Below are positions 1-14,644 of a DNA stretch of 60,537 nt, in pieces (position 1 is the first letter of the stretch; every line of letters begins with the position of its first letter). The stretch is from Xenorhabdus kozodoii. GTDB taxonomy: Bacteria > Pseudomonadota > Gammaproteobacteria > Enterobacterales > Enterobacteriaceae. Both the position numbers and the translations under genes were made by a program. Below the pieces are notes generated by a model. It worked only from the letters and a program-made list of their open reading frames with translations. It was not told where the DNA came from and did no database searches. Location of the stretch: NCBI RefSeq assembly GCF_002632875.1, contig NZ_NJCX01000020.1:30560-91096 (forward strand), in the 5' to 3' direction.

Positions 1-140
1 ATAGCCACTCGCTATGCAAAAAATAGCGCGTCTTTTCTTGCCGCAGTGCAAATCCGTTGCCTTGTTCTTTGGCTGAAAATCTCATGACGACATCGTCTAG
101 AGGGTTAAACACCAATCTTCATCACAGATTTTAATGAATC

Positions 141-171
141 TTGTAACAAAAAATCTTATCTTTGCTATGTT
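141..171 (+). promoter_or_regulatory. Putative ArcZ promoter
   Basis: A TTGTAA element (141-146) and a TATGTT element (166-171), 19 bp apart, lie just before the expected ArcZ 5' end. The spacing is longer than ideal. The assignment rests mainly on its position about 120-130 nt before the ArcZ terminator, the known length of ArcZ in E. coli. Transcription start has not been shown. Confidence 0.35.
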
Positions 172-179
172 GGTACTTG

Positions 180-305
180 TGTTCTGTGTGAAAGAATTCT
201 TTAATCACTCGCACCGAAAATAAATCTTAGATAAGCGGGTAAACAAGTTTCCCTGGTGTTGGCGCAGTATTAGCGCACCCCAACTTCGGTTGGGGTTATT
301 TTTTT
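180..305 (+). ncRNA. arcZ: ArcZ small regulatory RNA (Hfq-dependent)
   Basis: ArcZ is an Hfq-binding sRNA that base-pairs with mRNAs such as rpoS through its processed 3' half. The conserved seed block (GGTGTTGGCGCAGTATT, near 255-271) is followed by GCGCACCCC and a UUCG-capped terminator, as in E. coli ArcZ. Its position is also conserved: it is convergent with arcB, and its U-tract (297-305) overlaps the last codons and stop of arcB. The 3' end is firm. The 5' end is estimated from the usual length of about 121 nt. In Photorhabdus and Xenorhabdus, ArcZ has been reported to control specialised metabolism and symbiosis by repressing the regulator HexA. No other nearby gene explains this conserved stretch. 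Confidence 0.93.
277..305 (+). terminator. Rho-independent terminator of ArcZ
   Basis: A perfect 8-bp stem (277-284 with 289-296) closed by a TTCG tetraloop is followed by TATTTTTTT. The T-run is on the plus strand only, so this terminates ArcZ rather than arcB. Confidence 0.93.
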
Positions 306-2632
306 GTAAAACCAGACAACCAGTTTCTTAATATTTCTATATCTTGTTTCCATTCTAACTTTAACTCATCCACCCATTCCTGAACATTATCCCACCACGC
401 AGGTAAATCGGGTGACTGGATCTGCTGAGCCAATTGCTGCAAATGGCGCAACCCGACTGAACCCGCCGCCCCCTTAATCTTATGCGCCTCTTCCGTGATC
501 CCTTTTTGATCTCTGGCGGTCATATTGGAATCCAGCAAGGCAAGGTAGCTTGGCATCATGGTTTCAAAAATAACCAAATTGTCTGCAATCATTTTTGGCC
601 CAACCAATTCGATATACTGGTTAAGCATCTCCGTATCCAGCCGTTCTGTACCCTGACCCGCAATATCAATTCCCGCTAAGGTGTTGCCAGATCCCGCGCC
701 ATTACCCCAATATTTTTCTATCACGGCAGTCAATGCCTTGACAGACAACGGTTTATTGAGCACATCATCCATACCCGCATCAAGGTACTCTTTTTTATCC
801 TTCAATACGTTGGCTGTCAGGGCGATCAAAGGCGGCAAGGATTGGGAAGCGTAACGCTGGTGCAATTGGCGGGCGATATCCAACCCCGTCATATCCGGCA
901 ATTGGATATCCAGTAACACCAGGTCATATTCATCAGGGTCAAACATTGCCAGTGCATCACGACCATTCATGGCGACATCCACACTGTTCCCCAATTTTTC
1001 CAGGACAGAACGGGCCACAATAACGTTCAATTCAATATCCTCGACCAATAAGATATTCAGCGCCGGTAATGGCATCGTCTCTTGTTTACGCTTCTCTTCC
1101 GGGTGTTCGTCAACAGCAGGGGCAATGACAGACAGAGTAAAGCAAGAACCTTTACCTAACGTGCTTTTCACTTCAATGTCTCCCCCCATGCCTTGGGCAA
1201 GGCGCTTCGAAACTGCAAGGCCAATTCCTGTTCCGGTTGCAGGATGCCTGCCAGCACTATCCTTAACCTGATAATACATGGCGAAGATTTTTTCCAGCTC
1301 GTCAGAAGGAATACCAATACCGGAATCTGTCACTTCAAAGAACAGGCGTTCTTCCTCACTCCAGATACGCACCTTAATTTCACCTTTAGGCGTAAATTTC
1401 ACCGCATTGCTAATCAGGTTCCACAAAATTTGCCGCAAACGGGTGCCATCGGTCAGCACTTTTGTTGGGAGTGGCAACACGGGTTCCAGAACAAATTTAA
1501 GTCCTTTCGGCTGCGCCAATAAACCTGAAATGTTTTCCAGGTCTGTCATGAAGCCAGTGAAATCAACCGGTTGATTATCAAGCTGGACTTTACGGCGCTC
1601 AATTTTATCTAGTTCTATGATATCGTTGAAAATATTCCCCAAAGTAATGGCACTGACATGAATGGTTTCCAGATATTGACATTGTTCTGGTTTTAAATCG
1701 GTATCTAGCAGTATCCGACTCAAGCCGACAATGCCATTTAAAGGCGTACGAAGCTCATGGCTAATCGTTGAGATAAAAGTCGTCTTATCCCTGCTGGCAT
1801 TCTCCAATGCGTCCTGATAGCGCTTACGCTCCGTTATATCGCGCCCAAATCCCATTAACCCATGTCGTTTCCCAACCCGATCATAAAAAGGGACTTTCCT
1901 GAGTTCAAAACAGGCCTTACGGCCATCGGGGTAAACTAACCATTGTTCATAGGTCAGGGAGACATTGTGGCGAAATACTTTTTCATCAGTTTCCATCACC
2001 TTGCTGGCAATCTCTTCATCGTAAACCTCGGTCGGCGTCAAGCCGATAAGCTGTTTTTCGCTTTTGCCAGTCAACAATTCCATTGCCCTATTACAACCGG
2101 AAAATTCATTATCTTCATTGCGGTAATAAACCAAATCAGGGGAGGCATCCAAAAATGAGCGCAATAGAATTGACTGTTGCTCAAGTTCAATCTGGGTTTT
2201 TTCACGCTGCTCCATTTCCAATTTCAGTTTATCCAGCAAAATCAAATGGGCTGTTTCTGCCTTTTCCCTGTCGCTGATCTCCTGGTTTAATTGGGTGATG
2301 TTTTCTTTAAGTTGTTGATTTAATTTCGCATCACGCTGACGCATTTCTTCAAGTTTTGCGACCAGACTCGATAAACGCTGACGGGATTCTTCAAGTTGTT
2401 CTACGACGACAGAGAGGAAATAGACCGCCCAAGGGGTAATGAGTAAACCAAAAAAGATGGAGCGAATTAAATCAATGCGCTGTACTTCGCCATGCAGTAC
2501 GAATGTCACCGCCATCTGCATTGCCATGGCCAGAATCACCAAAGCCGATGCAAGTAAGAGAGAAAAACGCACCAACCCCAGTTTCATCATCAAATCTACA
2601 TAATATTGGGCAAGCCCTCGGATCAGCTTCAT
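296..2632 (-). CDS. arcB: ArcB, hybrid sensor histidine kinase of the Arc redox system
   Basis: ArcB is an inner-membrane tripartite kinase that phosphorylates the response regulator ArcA under low-oxygen, reduced-quinone conditions. At 778 aa it has the E. coli length. Two membrane helices (about 22-45 and 58-77) precede a coiled-coil linker, a PAS domain (about 153-270), the HisKA domain with H292 in SHELRTP, an HATPase, a receiver domain with Asp575 in VLLDIQ, and a C-terminal HPt domain with H717 in EEAHKIKG. The redox-active cysteines known from E. coli ArcB, C180 and C241, are both present, so quinone-linked disulfide control is probably retained. Its stop codon sits inside the ArcZ terminator tract on the other strand. 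Its product controls arcZ through ArcA in E. coli, which suggests a local feedback pair. Confidence 0.98.
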   Translation of the reverse strand: MKLIRGLAQYYVDLMMKLGLVRFSLLLASALVILAMAMQMAVTFVLHGEVQRIDLIRSIFFGLLITPWAVYFLSVVVEQLEESRQRLSSLVAKLEEMRQRDAKLNQQLKENITQLNQEISDREKAETAHLILLDKLKLEMEQREKTQIELEQQSILLRSFLDASPDLVYYRNEDNEFSGCNRAMELLTGKSEKQLIGLTPTEVYDEEIASKVMETDEKVFRHNVSLTYEQWLVYPDGRKACFELRKVPFYDRVGKRHGLMGFGRDITERKRYQDALENASRDKTTFISTISHELRTPLNGIVGLSRILLDTDLKPEQCQYLETIHVSAITLGNIFNDIIELDKIERRKVQLDNQPVDFTGFMTDLENISGLLAQPKGLKFVLEPVLPLPTKVLTDGTRLRQILWNLISNAVKFTPKGEIKVRIWSEEERLFFEVTDSGIGIPSDELEKIFAMYYQVKDSAGRHPATGTGIGLAVSKRLAQGMGGDIEVKSTLGKGSCFTLSVIAPAVDEHPEEKRKQETMPLPALNILLVEDIELNVIVARSVLEKLGNSVDVAMNGRDALAMFDPDEYDLVLLDIQLPDMTGLDIARQLHQRYASQSLPPLIALTANVLKDKKEYLDAGMDDVLNKPLSVKALTAVIEKYWGNGAGSGNTLAGIDIAGQGTERLDTEMLNQYIELVGPKMIADNLVIFETMMPSYLALLDSNMTARDQKGITEEAHKIKGAAGSVGLRHLQQLAQQIQSPDLPAWWDNVQEWVDELKLEWKQDIEILRNWLSGFTKK

Positions 2633-3300
2633 AACCAGCTCCCAGTAAAATCGTTCCCAGAAAAATCACCAGATTGAATCATAACGTAAAAAAGTCCCAA
2701 CTTCGTTGAGGGATATCCTGTCCCATTTCCGATCAAGAATAAAATCCCAAAAAACAGGAATAATTATTCAAATACACCTAAGCCATTTCTCTTTGGGCTA
2801 ATAAACAACCAATCACTTCCTCTTACAAATCGAAAAATACACGATATAAATTTGCCTTATCATTAAAAACCAGAATAAAATTCCGAAATTGATGGATTTT
2901 AAAGCATATCTAAAACAGATAATAGGGTTATTTTAGTGATATAACTCACATCATTTAAGAGAGATGATCTGAGTCACAAAATACAAAAACCCGCCATTTA
3001 CTCATTAAAATCAATAAAATAAACAAAAAATGCCGGTAAAATACGTGATTTGATGCGATTTGACCTACTCCAATTTTACCGTTAAGTTGGGAATTCACTG
3101 AAAGTCACCTGTCAGGTAATTCCCTGACTCATATTTATGCAGTGATAGTGACATAACATCATTTTGATTCACCGCTTGTTAATGCCAATAAAACAAGTGG
3201 CGTTTTACTGAGGGCGCGAATTAGACGCCTGTAGAAATAATAGAATCGATGTCATCTCGCGAGTGATGTGAGAGCCGGACAGAACTTGGGGAGCTTTACA
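2633..3300. other. Intergenic region between divergent arcB and gltB; yhcC absent
   Basis: This is 668 bp of AT-rich DNA between the arcB and gltB starts, with no convincing ORF. In E. coli the radical-SAM gene yhcC occupies this position. The region must carry the arcB promoter (minus) and the gltBD promoter (plus). In E. coli the gltBD promoter is activated by Lrp from sites far upstream, and the A/T-rich stretch 2760-3060 is suitable for that, but no site can be assigned by eye. Confidence 0.6.
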
Positions 3301-9187
<5,887 letters not shown>

Positions 9188-9525
9188 TATTCAATGTAAG
9201 ACTCAAAGTAGCATTCAATTCTTTTTTCTAATGGCTTCTCCGACTTTTCTGTCGGAGAAGCCCTCCTCCAATACCCATATCCCCATTTTTTTATTTTGTT
9301 TTACTACCAGATTGGTTGTATTTTTCGGATTTATACGACTATTCTTAGATCTTAAAGTTAAATATATCGATTTAATCTCCCGCTCATTATAGCAATATAC
9401 CTATAGAGCAATACCCTAATACAGCAACAAGGTTTATTTTTTTCGAAAAGAAAATTGCTGAGTGGAACTGATTAAATAGAGATGAAATAAAAGATTATTA
9501 AAGTAATAATAACAGGTAGAAATAT
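9188..9525. other. Intergenic region with a 12-bp perfect hairpin after gltD
   Basis: A perfect 12-bp inverted repeat (9233-9244 with 9251-9262, 6-nt loop) lies 45 bp after the gltD stop. It has no T-run directly after it on either strand, although T-rich tracts lie about 30 nt downstream on the plus strand. It may end the gltBD transcript or protect its 3' end. The rest (9263-9525) is very AT-rich and probably carries the promoter of the next gene. E. coli gltF is not here. Confidence 0.55.
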
Positions 9526-10119
9526 ATGCACTTACTTACCCAGGTACTCTGCTTCTCTTTCATATCGTTAGCAAGTTCACCCTCACTCGCTAAAACCTCT
9601 ATTTCTGACGAAAGTATGCAGCAAATGCGAGAAAGAAAAGTCAATTCTGTTGCGGCAGATGTACCCCCACTAACCAAATTTTCCACTCCTGACAAAATCA
9701 TGCAGCAGGTGCGAGAAAGAGGAGTCAATTCGGTTGTGGCGGAAATAAACGCAGAATATGGACAGGAAAAAATCATCCAGAATATTAAGACGGGTGATAA
9801 GCAATGGTTACAAATTGCTTTTAAACTATACCCTAATACCCATCCAAAATTTTCCCAGCAAATTATTGACGCTTTATCAGATGTCCTAATTGAACACCCT
9901 GTAGAAATATTGGCGCTGACAAAAGCACACCGCACCCTCTCATTTCCTGATATCTGTAATATACCTTCAACGATCAAAGGGCTAAACCAACAAAGAAATT
10001 TTGCCAAGAAAATGGTAACCAGCCTAAGAGCGGCGGAAAAATATAATAGAGGGGAAAACCTGGATAATATCGAAACCTGTCTCTGGGAATTTGAGAGAAT
10101 GCATAGCGCTTACTTGTAA
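9526..10119 (+). CDS. Exported hypothetical protein with an internal duplication
   Basis: I do not recognise this 197-aa protein. The first ~22 residues form a signal peptide (hydrophobic LLTQVLCFSFISLA, then SSPSLA before KTS), so it is likely periplasmic or secreted. The mature N-terminus contains two tandem copies of an 18-residue segment with the pattern D-x3-MQQ-x-RER-x-VNSV-x-A-(D/E), spaced 28 residues apart (nt 9607-9660 and 9691-9744). The remainder is mostly helical and charged with two cysteines (in DICN and ETCLW) that could form a disulfide. It stands alone between gltD and sspB, starts after a weak AGGT site, and the DNA around it is more AT-rich than the housekeeping genes, which suggests an accessory gene. 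Confidence 0.72.
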   Translation: MHLLTQVLCFSFISLASSPSLAKTSISDESMQQMRERKVNSVAADVPPLTKFSTPDKIMQQVRERGVNSVVAEINAEYGQEKIIQNIKTGDKQWLQIAFKLYPNTHPKFSQQIIDALSDVLIEHPVEILALTKAHRTLSFPDICNIPSTIKGLNQQRNFAKKMVTSLRAAEKYNRGENLDNIETCLWEFERMHSAYL

Positions 10120-10139
10120 TATCGGCTTTATTTTTCACC

Positions 10140-10179
10140 TTTCAAGTTACTGCTTGGTTGTCAACACGGTAACTTGAAA
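10140..10179. repeat. Inverted repeat of the ERIC-end type
   Basis: An 11-bp perfect inverted repeat (TTTCAAGTTAC at 10140-10150, GTAACTTGAAA at 10169-10179) has an 18-nt loop. The arms resemble the outer ends of the ERIC element at 47955-48081 (TTTCA..., ...ACTTGAAA), so this may be an internally deleted copy. Confidence 0.45.
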
Positions 10180-10218
10180 ATGATAAATATCACATCAAGA
10201 TGAACGTGGTTAAAAATA

Positions 10219-10245
10219 AAGGAGATCAATATCTCCTCTATTTTT
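10219..10245. terminator. Short bidirectional terminator between the 9526 gene and sspB
   Basis: The hairpin GGAGAT-CAAT-ATCTCC (10221-10236) is followed by TCTATTTTTAT on the plus strand and by TTTATTTTTA on the minus strand. It lies between two convergent genes and could end both transcripts. The stem is only 6-7 bp. Confidence 0.5.
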
Positions 10246-10272
10246 ATCTTTAACGATCCCCTTCACTTTCTA

Positions 10273-10314
10273 AGCCGCCACCTTGCGGGCTGCAAGTTGA
10301 AATCTATTGGGTAT
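10273..10314. repeat. Solo ERIC-like terminus
   Basis: Read on the minus strand, this runs ATACCCAATAGATTTCAACTTGCAG and onward. That is the typical outer end of the Xenorhabdus/Photorhabdus form of ERIC, without the ERIC core. It sits directly after the sspB stop and is probably a decayed copy. Confidence 0.45.
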
Positions 10315-10327
10315 GATCTTTGAACAA

Positions 10328-10813
10328 TTATTTTACGACACGTAAGGTTGGGCGGCCCTTTGGCGGCTGAGGTGGCTCGTCATCTGGCGAATCATCATCG
10401 CGAGAAAATTTTCTATCATGGATCAGGACCAGATTATCCTCTGCCGGTATAACCGTTTCTTCTGACTCAGTATTATCCGCGTCATAGGCGAGTTCTGGCT
10501 CAAACATCATTCCCGCGCCATTTTCACGGGCGTAAACCGCAATCACAGCCGCCATTGGAACAGTCACTTGGCGAGCAACACCACCAAATCGGGCATTGAA
10601 CCTCACTTCATCGTTCGTCAATTGCAAATTGCCAACCGCTCTCGGCGAGATATTCAAAATAATTTGCCCATTTTGTGCATATTCTATCGGGACGTTAACG
10701 CCATAAAAGTTAACATCCACAACAAGATGCGGGGTCATGTCATTATCCAACAGCCATTCATAATGTGCCCGCAATAGATAAGGGCGGCGTGGAGACATTT
10801 GAGTCATCTCCAT
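10328..10813 (-). CDS. sspB: SspB, ClpXP specificity-enhancing factor
   Basis: SspB is a cytosolic adaptor that binds ssrA-tagged peptides from stalled ribosomes and delivers them to ClpXP. The 161-aa protein shows the compact SspB core (RPYLLRAHYEWLLDN... to GAGMMFEPE, about 1-112). An acidic flexible linker follows, then the C-terminal ClpX-binding tail RPTLRVVK. The start MEMTQMSPRRPYLLR matches the E. coli start pattern. It lies 3 nt after sspA on the same strand and is evidently co-transcribed with it. Confidence 0.97.
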   Translation of the reverse strand: MEMTQMSPRRPYLLRAHYEWLLDNDMTPHLVVDVNFYGVNVPIEYAQNGQIILNISPRAVGNLQLTNDEVRFNARFGGVARQVTVPMAAVIAVYARENGAGMMFEPELAYDADNTESEETVIPAEDNLVLIHDRKFSRDDDSPDDEPPQPPKGRPTLRVVK

Positions 10814-10816
10814 ACA

Positions 10817-11458
10817 TTAACTCCGTGATTGTAAACGCATTTCACGTTCTGCTTCTGTCAATGAGGCCAAAAATGCATCACGCTCAAATACACGCTGCAT
10901 ATAGACCTGAAGTTCTTTTGCACCTGGCCCTGACAGATCAACCCCCAAGACAGGCAAACGCCACAACAGAGGAGACAAATAGCAATCAACCAAGCTGAAT
11001 TCTTCACTCATAAAGAACGGCATTTCTCTGAAAATCGGCCCAATTGCCAACAATTCTTCAGCAAGTTGTTTACGGGCAGCATTCGCTTCCTGAACACTTC
11101 CTTCCTGAATTTTGTACATCAGGGAATACCAATCTTTTTCAATTCTATGCATCATCAAGCGACTGGAACCTCGTGCGACAGGATACACAGGCATGAGTGG
11201 TGGATGCGGGAAACGCTCATCCAGATATTCCATAATGATGCGAGAATCATACAGGGTCAGCTCACGATCAACGAGAGTAGGAACAGATTGGTAAGGATTC
11301 AAGTCAATCAAATCCTGGGGCAAATTACCTGCTTCAACGTGTTCAATCTCGACGCTGACCCCTTTTTCCGCCAGTACAATTCTTACTTGATGGCTAAAAA
11401 TGTCGGTCGGGCCGGAAAACAGAGTCATTACCGAACGTTTGTTGGCAGCGACGGCCAT
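10817..11458 (-). CDS. sspA: SspA, stringent starvation protein A
   Basis: SspA is a glutathione-S-transferase-fold protein without GST activity that binds RNA polymerase. It acts in stationary phase and acid stress, and in virulence control in several enterobacteria. The start is set at ATG 11458 (MAVAANKRSVMTLFSG), preceded by GGAGG and matching E. coli; an in-frame ATG four codons earlier lies within that ribosome-binding site. The 213-aa product has the thioredoxin-like N-terminal domain (to about 85) and the helical C-terminal domain ending in FLASLTEAEREMRL. It is first gene of the sspAB pair, downstream of rplM-rpsI as in E. coli. Confidence 0.97.
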   Translation of the reverse strand: MAVAANKRSVMTLFSGPTDIFSHQVRIVLAEKGVSVEIEHVEAGNLPQDLIDLNPYQSVPTLVDRELTLYDSRIIMEYLDERFPHPPLMPVYPVARGSSRLMMHRIEKDWYSLMYKIQEGSVQEANAARKQLAEELLAIGPIFREMPFFMSEEFSLVDCYLSPLLWRLPVLGVDLSGPGAKELQVYMQRVFERDAFLASLTEAEREMRLQSRS

Positions 11459-11886
11459 GAAAACCTCCAAGTTTATCTAAAAAAAGGAACGAACAGCCCT
11501 TTAATGAACAGCGGCTATTCTCGCTCATATTCTCATCCTGTTTCGCACTTATTATTCCGAGGTTATTCCCTTTCGCTTCTGGTGACTGCTGTAATTGGCT
11601 GTAACGAGAAATCTCTTGGGATATATTACCTCTGCCAAATCGGGCAAACTCATGGATAAGGCAAAAAATTGCTACTAGTCTACCAGATTTTGCACATTTT
11701 GGGGGGAAGTAGATTAAGAATTAATGATGAAATAGTAGAGTCTAAGTGTTTATTTCTCAAAAATGCTATTTTTTGGCAAAAAAAGAGTGAATTATCGAAG
11801 AATGAAACACCTGAAGGGATAAAAAAACCCGCCATAAAAATGACGGGCTTTTAACTTTAATCCACTGCCACAATTGCGGCAATAAA
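11459..11886. other. Intergenic region between rpsI and sspA
   Basis: This 428-bp region holds the rpsI terminator at its left end. The remainder, transcribed leftwards, should carry the sspA promoter. AT-rich tracts at 11690-11790 are plausible promoter DNA but no -35/-10 pair stands out. No gene is seen; short ORFs here lack ribosome-binding sites. Confidence 0.5.
11820..11848 (-). terminator. Rho-independent terminator of rplM-rpsI
   Basis: On the minus strand GCCCGTCA pairs with TGGCGGGT (one G-U) around a 4-nt loop and is followed by seven T. It lies about 40 nt after the rpsI stop. Confidence 0.88.
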
Positions 11887-12282
<396 letters not shown>

Positions 12283-12294
12283 CTATAATCCCGA

Positions 12295-12729
<435 letters not shown>

Positions 12730-12893
12730 TTACCCAATTATAAGTTACACGTTGGTGAACACTCGATGTTCAGAAACTGTTATTGAGGTTCACACGACTC
12801 ATGTCCAGCAAACCTACCCCTTCGAATAGCCTATGCCGGCACTAATGCAAGTTTTTTGGGAAAAAAAATCCTGCTGTAACGTGGGGTCGCAAG

Positions 12894-12922
12894 ATTATAG
12901 AGAACTCATCATAAAAAATCGA
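12894..12922 (-). promoter_or_regulatory. Likely rplM promoter
   Basis: A perfect TATAAT (-10, reverse complement of 12894-12899) lies about 165 nt before the rplM start. TCGATT, 17 bp upstream of it, is a weak -35. The sequence after the -10 is GC-rich (CTTGCGACCCC), as in stringently controlled ribosomal promoters. The start site is inferred near 12887. Confidence 0.5.
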
Positions 12923-12961
12923 CCCCAAATTCAATAATTATCCAATTGGCAAAGAAAGAAC

Positions 12962-14089
12962 TCAGGGTAAATGCGGGAGTTTCAGGTATTCCTCACTTTG
13001 CATTTCCTGCAATCGGGATAGGCACCGTTGATATTCAAACGTCAACAACTCACCTTGATAAATCTGTTCCATCGGGGCGTCGGCATTAATAATGAGCTTC
13101 ACCTGGCGCTCATAAAATTCATCCACCAAGGCAATGAAACGCCGCGCAGCACTTTCATCCGATATCGTGATAATTGGCATTTCGTGCAATAAAACCGAGT
13201 GATAAATCTTCGACAGGGCAATATAGTCCCGTTGGCTGCGTGCATCCTGGCACAGCGTTTTGAAATCGATGGCCAAGACCCCATCAACGCTGCTGATTGC
13301 CGGCATGCTGCGATGATTGATCGCCAATACTGGATTCGGCTCGCCTTCTCGCCCGGCCAAGCGCTGGAATATATGCTGCATCTCCTGCCGATTCTTTTCC
13401 GACAATGGCGTTAAATAGAGATGAGCTTGTGTCAGTGTCCGTAGGCGATAATCGATACCGGCATCGACATTCATGACATCACAATATTGTTTGATCAGCT
13501 CGATAGCGGGCAAAAATCGGGCGCGCTGCAATCCATTCCGGTATAGCTCATCAGGGGGAATGTTGGATGTGGCTACCAAGGCAATTCCCCGTGCAAACAG
13601 GGCTTTCAGCAAGGTGCCAAGCAGCATGGCATCCGTAATGTCAGAGACAAAAAATTCGTCAAAACAGAGGATGTCTGTCTGCGCTTTGAAACCCTCAGCG
13701 ACTATTTCTAAAGGGTTCTCATGGCCTTGTAACGTTGTAAGCTCTTCATGTACCCGCAACATGAAACGGTGAAAATGGAGACGCAATTTTCGTTCTGTGG
13801 GCAAGCTCTGGTAAAACATATCCATCAACCACGTTTTGCCTCGCCCGACACCTCCCCACATATAAAGCCCCTGGACAGGGCGACATTGCTCTGGGGCTTG
13901 CCGACCAAACAACTTGTCGAATAGACCTTTCAGTCCATTGGCTTGAGGAGTGTGGCAGGATTGGGCATTGATAAGGTCGCGATGAATGATATCGAGACGC
14001 TCAACAGTCTTGCGCTGTACTTCGTCAGGCTGATACTGACTATCAGACAGTGCTGATTGATAGAGAGATGAAGGTGTAATCGGTGACAT
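12962..14089 (-). CDS. zapE: ZapE, cell-division ATPase (AFG1 family)
   Basis: ZapE is a P-loop ATPase that joins the Z-ring late in constriction and destabilises FtsZ polymers in an ATP-dependent way. The 375-aa protein carries Walker A GGVGRGKTWLMD, Walker B-like ILCFDEFFV and the sensor segment VATSNIPPDELYRNGLQRARF, all typical of the AFG1/ZapE family. It lies upstream of rplM and divergent from zapG, as in E. coli. A distant AAGGA before the ATG is its only visible ribosome-binding site. Confidence 0.96.
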   Translation of the reverse strand: MSPITPSSLYQSALSDSQYQPDEVQRKTVERLDIIHRDLINAQSCHTPQANGLKGLFDKLFGRQAPEQCRPVQGLYMWGGVGRGKTWLMDMFYQSLPTERKLRLHFHRFMLRVHEELTTLQGHENPLEIVAEGFKAQTDILCFDEFFVSDITDAMLLGTLLKALFARGIALVATSNIPPDELYRNGLQRARFLPAIELIKQYCDVMNVDAGIDYRLRTLTQAHLYLTPLSEKNRQEMQHIFQRLAGREGEPNPVLAINHRSMPAISSVDGVLAIDFKTLCQDARSQRDYIALSKIYHSVLLHEMPIITISDESAARRFIALVDEFYERQVKLIINADAPMEQIYQGELLTFEYQRCLSRLQEMQSEEYLKLPHLP

Positions 14090-14444
14090 GAAAATGGCAA
14101 TCCTTAAAATTTTTTATTTTCAATGCGTATCGTCAATTTGACAGCAGGGAATCACCTATCCTACTGACTCTTTACTGTGCACGGCAAATTACGATCTATC
14201 AGGCATCTTAACTATACCTTTCCGCTTTCAAATTGCAGCCTTGTTGACGCTATTAGCCCCCACTCTTGCCATCACATTGCAACTCAGGAACCCTTGGGAT
14301 CGCTATTTTGGATTAAGAATTTTCGACTACATACTTTGGCAAACCTGTATAAAATTAATCTATTAGGTAGCAGATAAATGAATTAAATAATAAACAATAT
14401 TCCACTCTGACTAAATTAGCGGTTATAGTGGTCATCATGAACCA

Positions 14445-14504
14445 AGAGCTTATCCCAATAGTTGTTATCCTCGAGAACAGAACGGCCTAATGGGATAAAG
14501 CTCT
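14445..14504. repeat. MITE-like palindromic repeat, copy 1
   Basis: The end AGAGCTTATCCCA (14445-14457) is inverted as TGGGATAAAGCTCT (14491-14504) around a 33-nt centre. It shares TATCCxAATA on the left and GGCCT(A/G)AT(G/A)GGATA on the right with the repeat at 15230-15297. The two copies flank zapG. Confidence 0.6.
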
Positions 14505-14531
14505 AAATAAGATTTCAAAATTGTAGGACAC

Positions 14532-14564
14532 TCCCTGACTCCTCGCGCGGCGAGGAGTCAGGGA
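14532..14564. repeat. Perfect 15-bp hairpin upstream of zapG
   Basis: Fifteen bases (14532-14546) are perfectly inverted at 14550-14564 around the 3-nt loop GCG. No T-run follows on either strand, so it is not a classic terminator. It could be a roadblock, an mRNA stabiliser or part of a mobile repeat. It ends 80 nt before the zapG start. Confidence 0.7.
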
Positions 14565-14644
14565 TGAACTGGGTTCGGGGGTCTTACTATGATGAAAAGC
14601 TATATAGAACATTGCAGAACAATGAGGTTACTAAAGGAGTTGCC

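Larger units (their letters stand above)
14090..14644. other. Intergenic region between divergent zapE and zapG, rich in inverted repeats
   Basis: This 555-bp region lies between two divergent genes. It contains a 60-bp MITE-like palindrome and a perfect 15-bp hairpin, listed separately. It must also hold the zapE and zapG promoters. The left half (14100-14400) shows no repeat or ORF with a ribosome-binding site. Confidence 0.6.

Noticed and set aside
1-85. Minus-strand ORF running off the left edge (start ATG at 85, MRFSAKEQGNGF...)
   Set aside because: It has no ribosome-binding site, does not match ElbB (expected in E. coli at this place), and only 28 codons are visible. It cannot be supported.
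3268-3300. Upstream GTG start extending gltB by 11 codons
   Set aside because: The ATG at 3301 has a GGGGAG ribosome-binding site and matches the known N-terminus. The extension is the ribosome-binding-site region itself.
9233-9262. gltD hairpin as a classic rho-independent terminator
   Set aside because: The 12-bp stem is perfect, but no T-run follows directly on either strand, so it is described only as a hairpin.
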